Source: Kiritimatiellia bacterium (lineage in GTDB: Bacteria; Verrucomicrobiota; Kiritimatiellia; UBA8416; YA12-FULL-48-11). From it: a stretch of 64,000 nucleotides of DNA. The stretch is taken from positions 124,001-188,000 of the forward strand of contig JAQUPZ010000006.1 of NCBI GenBank assembly GCA_028716365.1, read 5' to 3'. Position 1 is the first letter of the stretch; the number at the start of each line of letters is the position of its first letter. The position numbers were made by a program, and so were the translations under genes. The notes beneath the pieces are model-generated. The model was not told the origin of the DNA. It did no database searches and saw nothing but the letters and a program-made list of their open reading frames with translations. Shown here one piece after another: positions 55,821 to 64,000 of this stretch.

Positions 55821-57261
55821 TAATCCCAGGAAACGTTCAAACGGGCCGTCGGTTATTATTGAGATAGGAAACGACTGGCTTAAGATGATGCAGGCTGAGT
55901 CTGCCCGTGGAGGTCTTTCTGTTACCAGGTTGTATCTACAGAAATTCAGTTCTTCCGGTGGTGCCGGACTGCCCCAGTCGATATCGCAGGCCATCAAGAA
56001 ATTCAAGTTTTCAAGAATACCTATGATTGCCTGCCTGCCAAGACAGGTTGTGAACGTCAGGATGCTTGAGCTTCCTTCTTCAGATCCCAATGAGATAGCC
56101 GATATGGTTGATCTTCAGGTCGGTAAACAAACCCCTTATTCCAAGGATGAAATTGTTTCGGATTACAAAATACTGGGTTCAGAGAGGGAAGGATACAGCA
56201 AGGTCATGCTGGTTATTGTCCAGCGCGGAGTTCTTCGTCAGCGTTTCAGCGTTCTGGAAGAAGCCGGAGTGGATGTGCAGAGAATGTCGGTTTCTTCAGA
56301 AGGCCTGTTAAACTGGTGCCGTCAATCCCTTGGCGGCGCTGACAAAGTAACGGCTGTTCTTGATGTCGATTCATTTTATTCCGACTTTGCTGTTATGACA
56401 AAGGGTAGCATGGTATTCACCCGGAGTATCCTTGTGGGCGCCAACCAGTTAATTGAAGATTATGAGAACTGGAAAGATAAACTTGCCAGGGAAGTGAAAC
56501 AATCCATCGAAATGTGTCAGAGTGAGTCGCATGGTATGGCACCGGTCAGGTTGGTTATCTCCGGTGCTGGTGCGAATATTCCGGATCTTAACGAGTATCT
56601 TGGCGGGCAGCTTAAATTATCTTCGAATATTAAGGATTCTGTCGGGACGGTCACGAAAGTGCCGGCTGAACCGTCGCTTAGTGATCCGAAATATCAAGCG
56701 GTTTCTCTTACGGCCTTGATCGGAACTGCAATGGCGCCGGAAAACATGGAGTTAAATCTGGTTCCTGATTCCATTTTATTGAGGAGAAGCCTTATTCAAA
56801 AGGCGAAAACACTGACGGCTTTTGGCATTCTTGTCGTGACGTTTCTTATTGTCACTTCATTCTATGGGACTCTAAAGTTCTATTTCAAGAGGGATACACT
56901 CCAAAAGATCGAAAAAGAGATCAAGGACAATGAACCGACAGTCCGTAATGTAAAAAAGATGCTGGAAATCATCATGGTTGACCGTGATCGAAAAGATGTC
57001 AGGTTCACCATGGTTAATCTGATTTCCGAGATCCATAAACTTGTTCCTGCCAGTATTACTCTTGATTTGATCGGACTCGACCTTGAAAAGGAAAAAGGAC
57101 AGGTGACCATCAATGGCGAAGGTGGTTCTGTTGAGGATGTACAGACATTTGTAAATAGTCTTGAAAGAGCTTTATTGTTCAAGGATGTCAAAGACACCAC
57201 GAAGAAAGGTGAAGGAGGGGCCGTATTCAAATTTCAGATTGAGTGTGCCCTGGAAAAATGA
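55810..57261 (+). CDS. GspL/PilM-PilN-type actin-like assembly protein
   Basis: 483 residues. The N-terminal part is a PilM/GspL actin-fold domain: VIIEIGNDWLKMMQAESARG, MIACLPRQVVNVRMLELPSS, KQTPYSKDEIVSDYKILGSE, TAVLDVDSFYSDFAVMTKGS and LVISGAGANIPDLNEYLG. A transmembrane helix (AFGILVVTFLIVTSFYGTL) near residue 340 is followed by a PilN-like ferredoxin-fold periplasmic part (LISEIHKLVPASITLDLIGL). So PilM and PilN functions are fused, as in GspL. It links GspE to the pseudopilus assembly platform. Its ATG overlaps gspK's stop; its stop overlaps the next ATG (ATGA). Confidence 0.87.
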   Translation: MSSNNPRKRSNGPSVIIEIGNDWLKMMQAESARGGLSVTRLYLQKFSSSGGAGLPQSISQAIKKFKFSRIPMIACLPRQVVNVRMLELPSSDPNEIADMVDLQVGKQTPYSKDEIVSDYKILGSEREGYSKVMLVIVQRGVLRQRFSVLEEAGVDVQRMSVSSEGLLNWCRQSLGGADKVTAVLDVDSFYSDFAVMTKGSMVFTRSILVGANQLIEDYENWKDKLAREVKQSIEMCQSESHGMAPVRLVISGAGANIPDLNEYLGGQLKLSSNIKDSVGTVTKVPAEPSLSDPKYQAVSLTALIGTAMAPENMELNLVPDSILLRRSLIQKAKTLTAFGILVVTFLIVTSFYGTLKFYFKRDTLQKIEKEIKDNEPTVRNVKKMLEIIMVDRDRKDVRFTMVNLISEIHKLVPASITLDLIGLDLEKEKGQVTINGEGGSVEDVQTFVNSLERALLFKDVKDTTKKGEGGAVFKFQIECALEK

Positions 57262-57887
57262 AGACAATTCTTGATAAACTGGATAAACTTGCGCCGCGCG
57301 AGAAGCTGGCTCTTGTATTTGCGCTGGTATTTGCAATCTGTTATCTCATGGATCAGTTTGTTATACGGTCCTTTGTACGCCGGCTGAAGGAAATAGATGG
57401 GCGTATTGAACAGGCAAAAATTATTCGGAATGATAATTTGTTTTTACTGGCGAGGGAAAAGGAACTGAAGGCCGAATATGATAGGATCAGTAATGCCATA
57501 GCCAGGGCTGCTTCTTCATCGGAAGCTATGGCTGTGATGAAGGGAGAGGTGTACGATATTGCAAAAAAGACCGGATTGATGATTAATGCCATGGATCAAA
57601 AAGAACCCAAGGATTCCAAGTCCTCCGCCAGATCTTACGAGGAATACATTGTTGAAATCAGCAAATTTGATGCGGAGACAAAGAATTTAATAAGTTTTCT
57701 TTATAGAATGGACATGTCTCCTGGAATGACAAGGGTGTTAAAGTTGAATACTAATCCCGGTAAGACCAAAGACTCAGTAACAGGTTCACTCTTGCTCTCG
57801 AAGGTGATGATAGTTGAGAACGCAGGCCGGCCCAAGGCAGCAGCTCCGACCGGGAATCTGCCTGCATCTGCCGTACCGAAACGCTGA
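57258..57887 (+). CDS. GspM/PilO-like assembly protein
   Basis: 209 residues from ATG 57258, overlapping the previous stop. One N-terminal transmembrane helix (LALVFALVFAICYLMDQFV) preceded by the KLAPREKLAL motif typical of GspM/PilO. A coiled-coil stretch (EQAKIIRNDNLFLLAREKEL) and a ferredoxin-like periplasmic domain (EEYIVEISKFDAETKNLISF) follow. It ends with a Pro/Ala-rich tail. It pairs with GspL/PilN in the inner-membrane subcomplex. Identity rests on topology and position. Confidence 0.8.
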   Translation: MKTILDKLDKLAPREKLALVFALVFAICYLMDQFVIRSFVRRLKEIDGRIEQAKIIRNDNLFLLAREKELKAEYDRISNAIARAASSSEAMAVMKGEVYDIAKKTGLMINAMDQKEPKDSKSSARSYEEYIVEISKFDAETKNLISFLYRMDMSPGMTRVLKLNTNPGKTKDSVTGSLLLSKVMIVENAGRPKAAAPTGNLPASAVPKR

Positions 57888-57934
57888 TGAATCTCAATTT
57901 GACAATCGCCGGGTAACAAGTATTGTTGAGAAAG

Positions 57935-59347
57935 ATGAATGAAGATAATGATAGATTTGGCGATATCCATTCTGACAATGGGGAGTTTGCCAGGCCGACT
58001 GTACAACATTTGCCCAAGGTGCTTGATCCGATCATTACCATGGGCGTGGTGCAGAAGTACATTGAAACAGAGCAGAAGCGCAGCCGTCGTGTTCTGATCT
58101 GGATAAGTACTGTATTCATATTAGCAACACTTCTGATACTGGTGTTGTTCATTTCTGTCGGAATGTTCCTCTATCAGAATTCCAGGAAGGCTGTTGATAT
58201 AAGTGACAGTATCAGGGCTCAAGTAGCTTATTACGGAACAGAGGTAATAGGAATATCCAACAAGATAAGCGTCCTCGAGGACAGAAATAATCAACTCAAA
58301 GAATTCGTAAAAAGTATTGAAGCTGATCGTAGCGAAGAAAGTAAGGTGCTTAAAATAGATCTTCAGCGGTTCAGCAGATGGGTGGAATCCCTAAATGCGA
58401 GAGATGCTAAAACTTTATCGGAACTCGAGACGAAACTTTGGGAAATACAATGGATGTTGGCGGCAAAAGACAAGGAATTGGAAGACATCAAAAAACAATA
58501 TTCAGCCTTGGTTACGTCGACAGGTCCAACACGGAGTTATGTCGGCGAAACGATTCAAAGTGTAAATAAGGGGATATCAGTGCCTGAAAAGGCCGATATC
58601 CCTGAAACGGATATCAGTTCAATTTCAACGGCAGGACTTTTTGATGCAGCCATTGCGTTAAAAACGACAAATATCTTTGAAAAAATTGAACTGAAAGGGG
58701 AAATATCTGTTGTTACATTTCCGGGCGGTGACAGGTATGAAGGTGAATTTAAGGGTGGCTTATTGAACGGGAAAGGAACTTACTATTACCGTAATAACGA
58801 CAAATATGAGGGTGAGTTCAAAAACGATATGAAAAGCGGGCTAGGGATATACTATTATAATAATGGCGACAGATATACCGGTGAGTTCAGGAATGATATG
58901 AAAGAAGGTAAAGGCAGTTTCGTGTTCCGTAATGGCGAAAAATACGTAGGTGATTTTAAAAATGATACCATAACAGGTAAAGGTACTATGATTTACATTA
59001 ATGGCAATAAATACGCCGGTGATTTCAAAAATGGTTTAAAAAATGGGAATGGGATCCTTTCTTTTCGTAATAATGATATCTATAAGGGCGAATTCAGGGA
59101 TGATTTAAGGACCGGGAAAGGTATTTATTTCTTTGCGGATGGTACCAAATACATAGGTGAGTTTAAGAATGATAAAAGAGAGGGACAGGGACGTTATATT
59201 TATCCAGGCGGTGAAGAGTATGTTGGCGAATTTAAAGAAGGCAGAAAAAACGGCGAAGGCATCTGTATATATCCCAATGGTCGTCAATTCAAGGGATTAT
59301 GGAAGGATGACAGGCTAGTTGAGGAGCTTCGCGGCCAAGGCCGATAA
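57935..59347 (+). CDS. Membrane protein with nine MORN repeats
   Basis: 470 residues from ATG 57935; TTG 57923 is an alternative. A cytoplasmic leader is followed by one transmembrane helix (VFILATLLILVLFISVGMFL) and a coiled coil (about 85-195, ELETKLWEIQWMLAAKDKEL). Residues about 260-460 contain nine consecutive 23-residue MORN units of the form G-x-x-Y-x-G-E-F-K/R-N-x-x-x-x-G-K-G, e.g. GDRYTGEFRNDMKEGKGSF; the last is partial. MORN repeats form beta sheets that bind membranes or partners. It follows GspM by 47 bases on the same strand, so it may be an accessory component of the secretion complex. The function is not known. Confidence 0.9.
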   Translation: MNEDNDRFGDIHSDNGEFARPTVQHLPKVLDPIITMGVVQKYIETEQKRSRRVLIWISTVFILATLLILVLFISVGMFLYQNSRKAVDISDSIRAQVAYYGTEVIGISNKISVLEDRNNQLKEFVKSIEADRSEESKVLKIDLQRFSRWVESLNARDAKTLSELETKLWEIQWMLAAKDKELEDIKKQYSALVTSTGPTRSYVGETIQSVNKGISVPEKADIPETDISSISTAGLFDAAIALKTTNIFEKIELKGEISVVTFPGGDRYEGEFKGGLLNGKGTYYYRNNDKYEGEFKNDMKSGLGIYYYNNGDRYTGEFRNDMKEGKGSFVFRNGEKYVGDFKNDTITGKGTMIYINGNKYAGDFKNGLKNGNGILSFRNNDIYKGEFRDDLRTGKGIYFFADGTKYIGEFKNDKREGQGRYIYPGGEEYVGEFKEGRKNGEGICIYPNGRQFKGLWKDDRLVEELRGQGR

Positions 59348-59406
59348 GATATGTCATGATTGTTTTAGTGTCTTGATTGGGATATAATAATGCAAACGTT
59401 TGTTTT

Positions 59407-59868
59407 ATGAGATCTATTACAACCGGTATTTTGGTGTTATCTATTTGCTTTTTTGCAGAGCTGATGCCTGTTTCTGGGGCTCCTACGCTGGGTTCTGAGT
59501 CTTGGGATTTTCCTGTAAACAAAGATGGAGGAATATTCGCAGGTATCGATTTATCCGGCAGTATATTTACCGGGAATCAGAATTATGCCGGATTCAATTA
59601 CTTTGTGAGTTTCAGATTCTATGCTGATAATTTTGTTACTGTATCCAATACTCTGGCGCTTTTCTTTTATAATGAAACAAGTGATCGAACATGGAGGTAC
59701 AAGTTGGATGGTCCGTCGGTTATTGACGCTTGGTCTTATTATAACTTGCCTGTGTCATGGTCGACAAACTGGTCTTCACCCGGATTCGGCCGGGCAGAAT
59801 TTAATACAGATATCGCGGATGTTGATCAACTTGGCATTTGGGTATTCCGGGAACTAAAACGCAGATAG
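59407..59868 (+). CDS. Small exported protein, probably the truncated N-terminal part of a beta-sandwich domain
   Basis: 153 residues from ATG 59407, which starts a signal peptide (RSITTGILVLSICFFAEL, cleavage near VSG-AP). The mature part (NYFVSFRFYADNFVTV, DAWSYYNLPVSWSTNWSSPG, DVDQLGIWVFRELK) resembles the beta-sandwich of PVC-type secreted proteins. The end looks abrupt; a +1 shift near 59850 gives GTKTQIGFE and a stop, so a frameshift may have cut it short. It is followed by a hairpin at 59897. No family was recognised. Confidence 0.65.
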   Translation: MRSITTGILVLSICFFAELMPVSGAPTLGSESWDFPVNKDGGIFAGIDLSGSIFTGNQNYAGFNYFVSFRFYADNFVTVSNTLALFFYNETSDRTWRYKLDGPSVIDAWSYYNLPVSWSTNWSSPGFGRAEFNTDIADVDQLGIWVFRELKRR

Positions 59869-59896
59869 GATTTGAATAGAAAATATGTGCTGTTAC

Positions 59897-59922
59897 GGCC
59901 CTGCGGATGTTAAAACAGGGCC
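59897..59922 (+). terminator. Possible rho-independent terminator
   Basis: GGCCCTG is followed after 12 bases by CAGGGCC, a perfect 7-bp G+C-rich stem, then ATTTTAGT. The T-tract is weak. It lies 28 bases after the small exported protein and 27 bases before the ychF-like gene, so it may end the long + strand array. Confidence 0.45.
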
Positions 59923-59948
59923 ATTTTAGTAATTCAAAGGACATTTCT

Positions 59949-60977
59949 ATGAAAGTTGCGCTTCTGGGACTTCCTCAGGCAGGAAAACGTACACTGTTTA
60001 CACTTCTTACAGGACGGAAAATCCCTGATAACCGCAAGGAGGACGAGAGTATAGAAGGTCGAGCTCCGGTTCGTGATCCGCGTGTTGATGTGATTTCTGA
60101 ACTGGTCAAGCCGCAGCGAACCAAATATGCGGAAACGATTTTTCTTTTGTGTCCGGACATGAGCGAAGGGAGCAATGAACGGTTCTGGCTGGAAACAGCG
60201 CGTCGTTGTGAACTGTTGTGCATGGTGGTACGAGCCTTCAGCTCGGACATGGTTTATCATCCAAGAGGTGTGGTTGATCCAAAACGCGACAGGGCCAACC
60301 TTGAAACTGAACTTATGCTTGCAGATCTCGAACTGGTAGACAAGCGGCTCGAAAGAATCGGAAAAGAAAAAAGAGCAGGGCAGAATCACTTACAGGTCGT
60401 GGAAGAAAGAACCCTTTTAAAATGTAAACAGGCAATTGAGTCTGAGCAGAAACCTGGAACACTTAAGCTTGATATTGAAGAAAGTGCCTCCTTGAAAAGT
60501 CTCGGGCTCCTCACATTGAAACCGATCATATGGACATACAATGTAGACGAAAAAGATGTTAAGAATGACGGTGTCGATCCGGTTACAATATCGTGCAAAA
60601 TAGAAGAGGAAATAATGGCTATAGCGGATTCAGAAGAACGCAAACAATATCTTGCGGAACTGGGTCTCACGTCTCCTGGTGTCGACAGAATGAATAGTGC
60701 TGCCTACGACACGCTTGGTTTGATGTCATTTTATACAATGGGTGAAGACGAGGTCAGGGCTTGGACCATACGAAAAGGATCCACAGCTCCGGTGGCTGCC
60801 GGTAAAATACACACCGATATGGAACGCGGATTTATTCGTGTTGAAATAGTGAAATACAATGACCTTGTTGCGGCTGGTAGTGAATCTGCAGTCAAGGCCC
60901 AGGGTAAAACCCAGTTAAAGGGCAAAGACTACATCATCGAAGATGGCGATATCTGCAACTTCAGATTTAACGTTTAG
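59949..60977 (+). CDS. Degenerate YchF/OLA1-like protein (TGS C-terminus intact)
   Basis: 342 residues from ATG 59949, with AAAGGA 8 bases upstream. Compared with YchF (about 363 residues), the P-loop GLPNVGKSTLF is GLPQAGKRTLF, so the magnesium-binding Ser/Thr is Arg, and the switch II DIAGLVKG is replaced by FLLCPDMSEGS, removing the DxxG motif. The ATP-specific NVNE is NVDE, kept. The C-terminal TGS domain is well conserved: SFYTMGEDEVRAWTIRKGST, AAGKIHTDMERGFIRVEIV and GKDYIIEDGDICNFRFNV. It may still bind the ribosome or another partner but probably hydrolyses nucleotide poorly. It ends by overlapping the convergent PPIase gene by 11 bases. Confidence 0.85.
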   Translation: MKVALLGLPQAGKRTLFTLLTGRKIPDNRKEDESIEGRAPVRDPRVDVISELVKPQRTKYAETIFLLCPDMSEGSNERFWLETARRCELLCMVVRAFSSDMVYHPRGVVDPKRDRANLETELMLADLELVDKRLERIGKEKRAGQNHLQVVEERTLLKCKQAIESEQKPGTLKLDIEESASLKSLGLLTLKPIIWTYNVDEKDVKNDGVDPVTISCKIEEEIMAIADSEERKQYLAELGLTSPGVDRMNSAAYDTLGLMSFYTMGEDEVRAWTIRKGSTAPVAAGKIHTDMERGFIRVEIVKYNDLVAAGSESAVKAQGKTQLKGKDYIIEDGDICNFRFNV

Positions 60978-62088
60978 GCGCCGGTGCAGGTGCTGGACCG
61001 CTTCCGGCCGGCATACCCATGCCCATTCCCGGCGGTGGTTGCATCATCTGCTGCGGTCTGTTGTCTTTTATATTTGCTTTCTGGGACAGGGAAGCAATGT
61101 ACTTCCGCAGAGCTTCATCACACTTCTGCCCCATTAATCCGCTTGATACTTCTTCCTTAGATGCCGTACCGGCAGGCAGGTGTTCCATGACCTGTATAAT
61201 GTGATAGCCGAATTCGGTTTCAACAACCGGGCCAATAACGTTTGTTGCTTGCGCAAAGGCGGCATCTTCAAATGGCTTTGCCATCTGTCCCCTCCTGAAT
61301 TTTCCCAGATCGCCACCCATTTGTTTGCTTGGACAATCCGAATTTTCCTTGGCAACAGCTGCAAAATCCGCACCATTAACAATTTGTTCTCTGAGTTTCC
61401 CAATTTTGGCTTTCTTCTCTGTTTTTACCTTTTCATCATCTGTTTTTGCAACGTTTACAAGTATATGACGGGCATGAACGCTCTCGGGGAAAGCCAGGGC
61501 TTCTTTGTTCTTTTCCATATATTCTGATATGTCGGCATCTGTTACTTTTATTCCATTCGTTATCGGGCCAAACAATTTGCTGATTTTGAGATCTGATGCG
61601 ATGTCTTCACGAACTCTTTCTTCAGTTATTCCGTTTTTCTTGAGAAGGTCTTCAAACTTCATTTCCTTTGGAAGTGTAGATTTGAATTTATTCAAACGTT
61701 GATCGACCTCTTCGGGTTTTACGGTGATGTTTTCTTTTTTTACTTCAGCCATCAACACTGTTTTTATGACGAAACGTTCGACCAGCTGGTTGATCATACG
61801 TGATTTAATTTCCGGAATTCGTTCGGGCGGTATTTGTCCCTGCGCTCCAGCCAACCTTTGGCCTATTTCGGCGTTTGCCATATCGCGGGTGAATTTTTCG
61901 CCATTAACTTCAATTATTGTTTCTGGTAGCTCCGCTGCAGGTGCAACATTTACTGTTGCCGGCGGAGTGGTGTTACCCGGCTCTTTCTTGGGCGTGGTAG
62001 ATGATGTCTTTTCTGAACAACCCGACATTATAAGCATTGCGACGCATATCGACAATACTCCTGGACAAACAATACTTTTCGAATTCAT
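60967..62088 (-). CDS. Lipoprotein peptidyl-prolyl cis-trans isomerase (parvulin/SurA type)
   Basis: 373 residues. The start has GGAGAG 8 bases upstream and follows RecO's stop directly (TAGATG). Signal peptide with lipobox (VAMLIMSGC), then a Thr/Pro-rich linker. A SurA-like N-terminal helical domain (IEVNGEKFTRDMANAEIGQR, INQLVERFVIKTVLMAEVKK, LNKFKSTLPKEMKFEDLLKK) is followed by one parvulin domain at about 195-295: VHARHILVNVAKTDDEKVKT, ADFAAVAKENSDCPSKQMGG and FEDAAFAQATNVIGPVVETE with FGYHIIQV. The C-terminus is Pro/Met/Gly-rich. It folds outer-membrane and secreted proteins in the periplasm, so it may serve products of this locus. Confidence 0.93.
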   Translation of the reverse strand: MNSKSIVCPGVLSICVAMLIMSGCSEKTSSTTPKKEPGNTTPPATVNVAPAAELPETIIEVNGEKFTRDMANAEIGQRLAGAQGQIPPERIPEIKSRMINQLVERFVIKTVLMAEVKKENITVKPEEVDQRLNKFKSTLPKEMKFEDLLKKNGITEERVREDIASDLKISKLFGPITNGIKVTDADISEYMEKNKEALAFPESVHARHILVNVAKTDDEKVKTEKKAKIGKLREQIVNGADFAAVAKENSDCPSKQMGGDLGKFRRGQMAKPFEDAAFAQATNVIGPVVETEFGYHIIQVMEHLPAGTASKEEVSSGLMGQKCDEALRKYIASLSQKANIKDNRPQQMMQPPPGMGMGMPAGSGPAPAPAPKR

Positions 62089-62922
62089 CTATTCTCTCCT
62101 GTGGTCTTTTTGTATTTTTGTTTTGCCCGGAGCTCGGTTGCCCTGGCTCGGAGCGGTTTCTTGGATTAAGTCCATCACAATGCTTCGGCTAAGAGGTACA
62201 AAGTCCAAGTGATAATCAAGAAATGTATCAAGTATCCTTCGCAAAGCAATCAATTGTTTTTTTGTAATTCTTGTATTACCTGCGGAAATGGCCTTGTCGC
62301 TTGCCTGCCAGTTTCGCAGCATCGCAAGTATATCCGGTGTAACAGTTATTGCCTGTGCTTTGTGTCTGCTGGAACAGGCAGGACAGAGAATACTTCCGCG
62401 TGCCGGAGAAAATAAAACAGACAGGGATTTCTGCGAGGATAAATTTGTCTGGCATGACTGACATATCAAAAGCTGCGGAGCCATTCCAAGCAGTTCCATC
62501 AATTTAAGTTCAAACCACACGAGGAATTGAGGTTTGGTGTTTCCTGTGGAGAGATGATCCAGGGATGACTCAACCAGTTCAAAAAGTTCCGGCTGGCTGT
62601 GATGTTCCGGACTTACACGTGCGACAAGATCGCACACATATGATGCGCATATCATGGCTTTCCAATTAGCTCTGAATATGCTTCTGGTTTGAACAGGTGA
62701 GCACTCTCTTAATATGTGCACGGCATTCCGTTCGCGCCGGTAGAAGAGAATCTCACAGGTATAGAAAAGATCGTACTGGCCGAGAAATGAACTTTTTGGA
62801 CGGCAGGCGCCCTTTACAAGAGTGACAAGTCTACCGTAATTTCTGGTGATCCATGTCACTACCTGGGATGTTTTGGAATATGGACTGATCCTCAGGACTA
62901 TTGCATCTGTTTTTTCAATCAT
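62089..62922 (-). CDS. recO: DNA repair protein RecO
   Basis: 277 residues. N-terminal OB fold EKTDAIVLRISPYSKTSQVV, TWITRNYGRLVTLVKGACRP and LGQYDLFYTCEILFYRRE. The helical domain has a CxxC...CxxC zinc site (LLICQSCQTNL and SILCPACSSRH), as in most RecO proteins. C-terminal residues are basic. RecO loads RecA with RecR at ssDNA gaps. It is transcribed with ybeY upstream and the PPIase downstream. The order YbeY-RecO near a 7TM-HD protein is common in bacteria. Confidence 0.93.
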   Translation of the reverse strand: MIEKTDAIVLRISPYSKTSQVVTWITRNYGRLVTLVKGACRPKSSFLGQYDLFYTCEILFYRRERNAVHILRECSPVQTRSIFRANWKAMICASYVCDLVARVSPEHHSQPELFELVESSLDHLSTGNTKPQFLVWFELKLMELLGMAPQLLICQSCQTNLSSQKSLSVLFSPARGSILCPACSSRHKAQAITVTPDILAMLRNWQASDKAISAGNTRITKKQLIALRRILDTFLDYHLDFVPLSRSIVMDLIQETAPSQGNRAPGKTKIQKDHRRE

Positions 62923-62932
62923 GGAATTGAAG

Positions 62933-63436
62933 CTAGGTTGCTTGTTGATTCGTCTGAACAGTCTTAAAAAGATTTTTTGTCAATACGGCAATACTTCTTT
63001 GCTTAAGCCATCCCAGTTCCCTGCGACGCATTCGCCTGTATCCGGTTTCATCATGGTCTGATGAGTTCATCAGGTGGTCGCATCCATGTGCCAGATATAG
63101 AGCCAGTTCATTGGAGGCGTTCCAGCGGGAACTTGTTTTTTGCGGATACTTGATGGCACGTTGAATATTTACAAAAATCTCCCCTGTCAAACATGCCTTA
63201 TCGCCTGGAATCGGATTGTAACGCAGGCTGATCACGTCTGTAATTTCCTGCCTCTCAAAGAAATGTGTCTTTAAGGCTTTGATGCAGTTGTCATCAACAA
63301 GAGCAACTGATATTTCTCCCCATTTGGTATCTGGACTGAGTTCATTTGCCCTGCGCATCAGTTCTTTAATCAGTTTCTTGATTTTTGTAATATTGGGATT
63401 ACAGATTTTCTGACGGTTGTTTATCTCAATCTTCAT
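62933..63436 (-). CDS. ybeY: Endoribonuclease YbeY (rRNA maturation factor)
   Basis: 167 residues. N-terminal beta strand ISVALVDDNCIKALKTHFFE, then TDVISLRYNPI and CLTGEIFVNIQRAI. The zinc-binding site is in ELALYLAHGCDHLMNSSDHD: the family's three His are present, but the spacing between the second and third is one residue longer than in the classic HGxLHLxGYDH. Arg-rich end YRRMRRRELGW. It takes part in 16S rRNA 3' processing and ribosome quality control. Its start overlaps the end of the 7TM-HD gene by 11 bases, so the two are coupled. Confidence 0.9.
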   Translation of the reverse strand: MKIEINNRQKICNPNITKIKKLIKELMRRANELSPDTKWGEISVALVDDNCIKALKTHFFERQEITDVISLRYNPIPGDKACLTGEIFVNIQRAIKYPQKTSSRWNASNELALYLAHGCDHLMNSSDHDETGYRRMRRRELGWLKQRSIAVLTKNLFKTVQTNQQAT

Positions 63437-64000
63437 CTTTGGGATAGGGAACCCGGCCGTGGAACATATTCAGAAGCGTAAAGACAAAAGATCGCCTGAC
63501 TTCGGCAAGTTCCGACAATGTGAGGTTACATTCGTCAAGCTGACCGTCTTCAAGCCGCATATTGATTATCTCATTAACCAGGTCTTCGATGTTTGCAGGT
63601 ATTTTCTTTTCCATGGTTCTTGATGCCGCTTCCACGGCGTCGGCAAGGCAAAGAATAGCTGATTCACGGGATGTTGGTTTTGGCCCCTGGTATCTGAAAC
63701 CACTTTCGTCAACTTCCTCGCGTTCTCCCTTGTGATTATTTTCTTCAGAGTGGCTGATCTTGGATTCAAGTTGGGATTTCGCCTTGTAATGGAAGTAAGA
63801 AAGAAGGCTTGTTCCATGATGTTCCTGAATGGCTTTGATTATGGGTGGCGGCAGTTTATGCAGCATGCCCAGACTTACACCTTCTTTTACATGAGAGATG
63901 ATTACAAGAGTGCTCATGCTGGGAGGCAGATCATCGTGAGGGTTGTTCTGTAACTGCATATTTTCTGCGAAGAACTCGGGTTTCACAAGTTTCCCGACAT
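63426..64000 (-). CDS. 7TM-HD phosphodiesterase (PgpH/YqfF type), C-terminal part
   Basis: Reading continues beyond the right edge, so the N-terminal extracellular, transmembrane and first HD-motif region are missing. The visible part begins GKLVKPEFFAENMQ, then NNPHDDLPPSMSTLVIISHV with conserved His and Asp, KEGVSLGMLHKLPPPIIKAI and EHHGTSLLSYFHYKAK, the second half of the HD domain. The final part is YQGPKPTSRESAILCLADAV and EAASRTMEKKIPANIEDLVN. This family degrades cyclic di-AMP in Firmicutes; in Gram-negatives the substrate is less clear. It precedes ybeY, the arrangement found in many genomes. Confidence 0.92.
   Translation of the reverse strand, partial: VGKLVKPEFFAENMQLQNNPHDDLPPSMSTLVIISHVKEGVSLGMLHKLPPPIIKAIQEHHGTSLLSYFHYKAKSQLESKISHSEENNHKGEREEVDESGFRYQGPKPTSRESAILCLADAVEAASRTMEKKIPANIEDLVNEIINMRLEDGQLDECNLTLSELAEVRRSFVFTLLNMFHGRVPYPKDED

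Noticed and set aside
58720..59330. DNA-level tandem repeat as a CRISPR or satellite
   Set aside because: The periodicity of 69 bases is due to MORN repeats in the protein.

Overview
The window looks like chromosomal DNA of a Gram-negative, free-living bacterium. It encodes an outer-membrane secretin, pseudopilins, lipoprotein signals and exopolysaccharide genes. The long LamG/Ig-like surface protein, MORN repeats and many glycosyltransferases resemble the PVC superphylum or related candidate phyla; this placement is an impression, not proven. No rRNA, tRNA or CRISPR array was seen.

Layout. (1) 1-14.5 kb, + strand: a tightly packed surface-polysaccharide cluster with GT4 and GT2 glycosyltransferases, ArnT/PMT-like membrane transferases, methyltransferases, a DUF218 protein, a CysE-like acetyltransferase and a NodB-like hydrolase candidate. 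Several genes overlap by 4 bases. (2) 14.7-23.3 kb: a GspC-like proline-rich protein, a GspD secretin, a coiled-coil/TPR protein and a two-component system. (3) 23.4-31.3 kb: an accessory stretch with a lipoprotein (decayed 3' end), a Wzt-like ABC ATPase, a sulfotransferase, a formyltransferase broken by a degenerate IS3-family element, a methyltransferase, another GT4 enzyme and a transposase stub. (4) 31.6-42.7 kb: a 3246-residue secreted multidomain protein and a membrane-anchored companion. (5) 42.7-49.4 kb: a rotary F-type ATPase locus of unusual make-up: two different alpha-type subunits, a short epsilon, c, b-delta fusion, gamma and beta, with no a subunit in the window. (6) 49.5-59.9 kb: GspE, GspF, a zinc peptidase, pseudopilins G, I, J and K, L/PilM-N, M/PilO and a MORN protein. 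(7) 59.9-64 kb: a degenerate YchF-like protein, then on the - strand a parvulin lipoprotein, RecO, YbeY and a 7TM-HD phosphodiesterase that runs off the edge.

How it fits together. Regions 2 and 6 supply one type II secretion/type IV pilus-like machine; the giant protein is a plausible cargo or surface partner. Region 1 and part of region 3 build and decorate a polysaccharide. The ATPase genes lie on the same strand between the giant protein and gspE with short gaps, so they may be co-transcribed with the secretion genes.

The most notable signal is the paired-alpha ATPase. The second alpha keeps its P-loop but has Ile where the catalytic arginine finger should be. A second theme is short, low-complexity dispersed repeats that sit in frame inside coding genes (glycosyltransferases, the ABC ATPase), apparently tolerated as insertions between or within domains.
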